A program made the translations under genes and the position numbers. From Lachnoclostridium sp. UBA933 (GTDB lineage: Bacteria > Bacillota > Clostridia > Lachnospirales > Lachnospiraceae): a DNA stretch of 8,006 bases. Shown piece after piece: positions 5,388-8,006 of the stretch; the stretch's first letter is position 1; each line of letters begins with the position of its first letter. The stretch lies in assembly GCA_002293545.1 (NCBI GenBank), contig DBDL01000004.1, positions 243 through 8,248 on the forward strand, in the 5' to 3' direction. The notes below the pieces were generated by a model. That model worked only from the letters and a program-made list of their open reading frames with translations, made no database searches and was not told the DNA's origin.

Positions 5388-8006
5388 ATGGTTATTCAGC
5401 ACAACATGGCGGCACTCAATGGACAGCGGCAATTGGGTGTGACTAACAGTGGTATATTAAAAAACATGGAGAAACTATCGTCGGGCTACAAAATCAACCG
5501 CTCCGGGGATGATGCGGCAGGACTTTCCATATCCGAGAAAATGCGTGCGCAGATTCGCGGGTTGGATATGGCCATTATGAATGCACAAAATGGGATCTCA
5601 CTTATTCAAACCGCAGAAGGCGGCTTGAATGAAACCCATGCCATCCTGCAAAGAATGCGCGAGCTTGCGGTGCAATCCGCCAATGATATCAATAGTGAGG
5701 TTGACAGGAAGAGCATTGAGGAGGAGTATGGGGAATTAACCGCCCAAATGGACCGCATTGCATGGGATACCCAATATAATGGGATTCATCTGTTGAACGG
5801 AGAACAGAGCAAAACGGATCAAATATATGTTTCGCCTTTTTCGATGAGTGGCGCCGTTGAAAGTGCCGGCAGCGCTTTGAACGGAATGATTGTGCAGTCA
5901 ATTGGTGTTGATACCGTTGTTTCACCGGGGGATATGGCAATATCCGGGAACACAAACTGGAGCAACATCAACGGGGAGGATCTCACTTGGCTTCGGGATA
6001 AGATTGTCAATGAAATTGCTCCCTCTGCCGTATCTGCGATACTGGACAGCTTTGGAAGCCTTGACTTCCTGAAAGGAACAGATATCGGTCTGGGTTTGTA
6101 CCACCAGCAGATGGGTTCACTAATGAATGGGATTACATATTTGCAATTTGATTCTGGAACCCGTCTGAATGGTGACAGGGATTATAAATCATTTATGCTT
6201 GCACTGGGGCTGGACGACGACTTGTTATCAAATGCTGCAAGCTCCGCAGCCGGCGATTTCAGCAGTGAGGAAGAGAAGAGATTATTATATGAGGTTATAG
6301 GTCATGAGCTGGTTCATGCGGTGATGACTGTGGTTACATCCAAGGGAAATTACAGTCCGTTTGGTGACCCCTTTCCCTCATGGTATGTGGAAGGCATGGC
6401 TCAAGCCCTTACCGGTCCGGGAAACTGGATTGACAGCAACGGTATGAGGAATGACCCTACGGACGAGGTGATAAGAAACAGCACCCTGTCGCAATTGGGC
6501 AACGGCAGTGCCAGAGGCGATTATGCCGCAGGATATTTTGCCTTTATGTATCTGGGGTATAAGGCTTCGGGCAGTAGTACGATTGACGCCGCGACGATTT
6601 TAAGCGGGATTGATAAAATATTGAGCGACAATGTGGGAGGAGAATCGCTTAATACTGCGTTTTTAAATGCAGTCGGCAAAACCGTGGACGAATTTGCTGC
6701 GGAGGTTAGGGCAGGAGGAACGGAAATTTGTAATTTCGTACGTGATCTTATGGACGTTATTGGTGATGGCGGCGGGGCACTTCTTGGCGGTCTTAACAAC
6801 GATACCCTGGATATTTGGGATTCTGCCAATAGTGAGAGTTTTTTAAAGATGGATCCCAACAGTGTATCGGTAAGAACCGAATATGCTGACTTCAGAGCGA
6901 AGTCAGGAGGCGGGAAGACCACGTCCGGTCAGGCATTGGATCACATTGGGGATATTACGCCCCCCGGCTTAAGTAATGCGAAGTTGTATGGAAACCGCAG
7001 GTCGGACGGTAATTTCGACTTTACGTTTATGACCGATGAAATGGGGTGGTGTTCCTATATCATAGTGAATCATGGCGACCCCGCACCGGATTTTAGTACA
7101 ATTGATAAGAACGACCCGTATGAGTATTTCGCTGTGCCCCGCACCGGCGAGATACTTTTGGATTACAGGGGATTGGATACGGCAGCAAAGGACGTTTATA
7201 TCCAGATGGTAGATGAGTCGGGTAACCGCAGTATGATTAAACTTGAAGTTCCTGCTTATGACCCGTACAGAATTGGTCCATGGGGGGAGATAAAGCGCTA
7301 TGATGATGAAAATGCGGAGGTATCCTTCCGTACTTTCAAAGCGGGCGAATACTATTATGCCGTTGTGGATCAGGGAGCAGCAGCTCCGGTTATTGATACT
7401 TCCGGTGCAGGAATCAGCTGTAACACCGGTGCATCGACGATTAACCTAACCAATCTTACCCCCGGTGCCAAAGATGTTTATGTTGTTGTCAAGGGAAGTG
7501 ACGGCACTTTCAGTCAAACGATCAAAATGGAGGTGCCCGCAGCAGGGGATACACCGGAACCTATCGACACGACAGCTCCCACCCTCACCGCGGGAGCAGC
7601 AGACCGCAATGATGACAATGCAACAGTAAGATTCACAAGCAACGAAGCAGGTCAATACTATTATGGAGTCGTGGAAAAGGGAGCGGCAGCTCCGACGATC
7701 GATACGACAGGTATTGGGATTACCTGCGGCAATACGGAACAGAGTATCAGCCTGACAGGACTTAGCTCAGGAGCAAAGGATATTTATATCGTTGTAAAGG
7801 ACGCTGCGGGTAATGTCAGCAATCAACTGAAAGTGGAGGTTGCTGCTGAGGATGCCGTAATTCCGCCGGAGCCACCGGAGCCACCGGAGCCTGTGGCTGG
7901 CGGCAAAGGACTTACGCTGCAAATAGGGGCAAATACAAATCAGAGTATGGTGGTTTTTATTGAGAATATGGACGCTGGTCACTTAGGCGTTTTGGATGCA
8001 GGCGGG
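5388..8006 (+). CDS. Flagellinolysin: flagellin with inserted HExxH metallopeptidase and Ig-like repeats (3' end outside window)
   Basis: 873 codons are present and the frame is still open at the window edge. The ATG at 5388 gives the classic MVIQHNMAALN flagellin start and has AAAGGA (5373-5378) 9 nt upstream; in-frame ATGs at 5370 and 5382 fit less well. Residues 1-139 are a complete N-terminal D0/D1 domain (KLSSGYKINRSGDDAAGLS, LQRMRELAVQSAND, NGIHLLNGE). Residues about 140-480 form a gluzincin peptidase: HELVH at 306-310 (zinc ligands H306 and H310, catalytic E307), WYVEG with third ligand E335 24 residues on, and GDYAAGYFAFMYL at about 378-390. Residues 522-818 hold three Ig/FN3-like repeats, followed by a PPEPPEPPEP linker. 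At 841 the C-terminal flagellin domain begins (GLTLQIGAN, ENMDAGHLGV); perhaps 75-80 residues are missing. There is no signal peptide: export should be through the flagellar secretion system. The known family assembles into filaments with protease activity. Its size (probably about 950 residues) suggests a minor filament component. Confidence 0.93.
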   Translation, partial: MVIQHNMAALNGQRQLGVTNSGILKNMEKLSSGYKINRSGDDAAGLSISEKMRAQIRGLDMAIMNAQNGISLIQTAEGGLNETHAILQRMRELAVQSANDINSEVDRKSIEEEYGELTAQMDRIAWDTQYNGIHLLNGEQSKTDQIYVSPFSMSGAVESAGSALNGMIVQSIGVDTVVSPGDMAISGNTNWSNINGEDLTWLRDKIVNEIAPSAVSAILDSFGSLDFLKGTDIGLGLYHQQMGSLMNGITYLQFDSGTRLNGDRDYKSFMLALGLDDDLLSNAASSAAGDFSSEEEKRLLYEVIGHELVHAVMTVVTSKGNYSPFGDPFPSWYVEGMAQALTGPGNWIDSNGMRNDPTDEVIRNSTLSQLGNGSARGDYAAGYFAFMYLGYKASGSSTIDAATILSGIDKILSDNVGGESLNTAFLNAVGKTVDEFAAEVRAGGTEICNFVRDLMDVIGDGGGALLGGLNNDTLDIWDSANSESFLKMDPNSVSVRTEYADFRAKSGGGKTTSGQALDHIGDITPPGLSNAKLYGNRRSDGNFDFTFMTDEMGWCSYIIVNHGDPAPDFSTIDKNDPYEYFAVPRTGEILLDYRGLDTAAKDVYIQMVDESGNRSMIKLEVPAYDPYRIGPWGEIKRYDDENAEVSFRTFKAGEYYYAVVDQGAAAPVIDTSGAGISCNTGASTINLTNLTPGAKDVYVVVKGSDGTFSQTIKMEVPAAGDTPEPIDTTAPTLTAGAADRNDDNATVRFTSNEAGQYYYGVVEKGAAAPTIDTTGIGITCGNTEQSISLTGLSSGAKDIYIVVKDAAGNVSNQLKVEVAAEDAVIPPEPPEPPEPVAGGKGLTLQIGANTNQSMVVFIENMDAGHLGVLDAGG
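6951..7841 (+). repeat. Three tandem Ig/FN3-like protein repeats within the flagellinolysin
   Basis: Residues about 522-621, 625-716 and 727-818 share one pattern: an F-x-F or V-x-F strand, an AGxYYY-type strand, a DTTG or DTSG turn, a GAKDVY/AAKDVY strand and a final K-x-EV. Repeats 2 and 3 are very close (GAAAPVIDTSG against GAAAPTIDTTG). Repeat 1 is more divergent but keeps AKDVYIQMVDESGN. They should form surface beta-sandwiches between the protease and the filament core. Confidence 0.75.
7863..7892 (+). repeat. 9-bp tandem repeat coding a Pro-Pro-Glu linker
   Basis: Three copies of CCGGAGCCA (the last ending CCT), preceded by one extra CCG, encode PPEPPEPPEP. This is a stiff linker between the third Ig-like repeat and the C-terminal flagellin domain. 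Unit length is a multiple of three, so slippage would change linker length without shifting the frame. Confidence 0.8.

Noticed and set aside
6521..6922. 133-codon minus-strand frame
   Set aside because: Antisense to the flagellinolysin peptidase region, with no start signals and a Ser/Pro-rich composition typical of a shadow frame.

Overview
The window looks like a chromosomal segment of a motile, low-to-mid GC Gram-positive anaerobe of the Clostridia, most likely a Lachnospiraceae-type gut or rumen bacterium. This is inferred from AGGAGG-type ribosome binding sites, near-consensus SigA promoters, a clostridial GH13 amylase, a Hol_Tox-type small toxin, a clostridial flagellin N-terminus and flagellar-sigma-like promoters. 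No species can be named from the sequence alone.

Layout. Bases 1-191 hold the C-terminal tail of an FtsH-type membrane protease. A leader with a promoter candidate and a strong terminator hairpin (372-402) follows. Next is a 686-residue cytoplasmic GH13 enzyme of the neopullulanase/cyclomaltodextrinase type (447-2507, TTG start). Bases 2508-2962 are AT-rich with no convincing gene. A 200-residue Hin/TnpR-like serine recombinase lies on the minus strand (2963-3565), with two palindromic sites upstream that could be recombination sites. A tRNA-Leu(UAA) (3965-4050) has two tandem promoters and a downstream hairpin. Then comes a compact type I toxin-antitoxin locus: a 26-residue Hol_Tox-like membrane peptide on the minus strand (4378-4458), and a convergent plus-strand RNA of about 120 nt that overlaps its 3' end. 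A likely 67-residue membrane protein with a TTG start (4538-4741, minus) lies just upstream of the toxin.

The right-hand 3.1 kb is the most interesting part. A zinc-ribbon protein (4909-5274) sits behind a flagellar-sigma-like promoter. It is followed by a very large flagellin gene that is open from 5388 to the end of the window (873 codons, 3' end missing). That protein has a normal flagellin N-terminal D0/D1 domain and then a gluzincin metallopeptidase domain with HELVH and a downstream WYVEG glutamate. Three Ig/FN3-like repeats and a Pro-Glu-Pro linker follow, and then the start of the flagellin C-terminal domain. It is a flagellinolysin, a flagellin that carries a protease on the filament surface, here with an added repeat stalk.

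The flagellinolysin and zinc-ribbon genes probably belong to the flagellar regulon. The recombinase and the toxin-antitoxin pair around the tRNA suggest an accessory insertion spot. The GH13 enzyme is ordinary maltodextrin metabolism and has no evident link to the rest.
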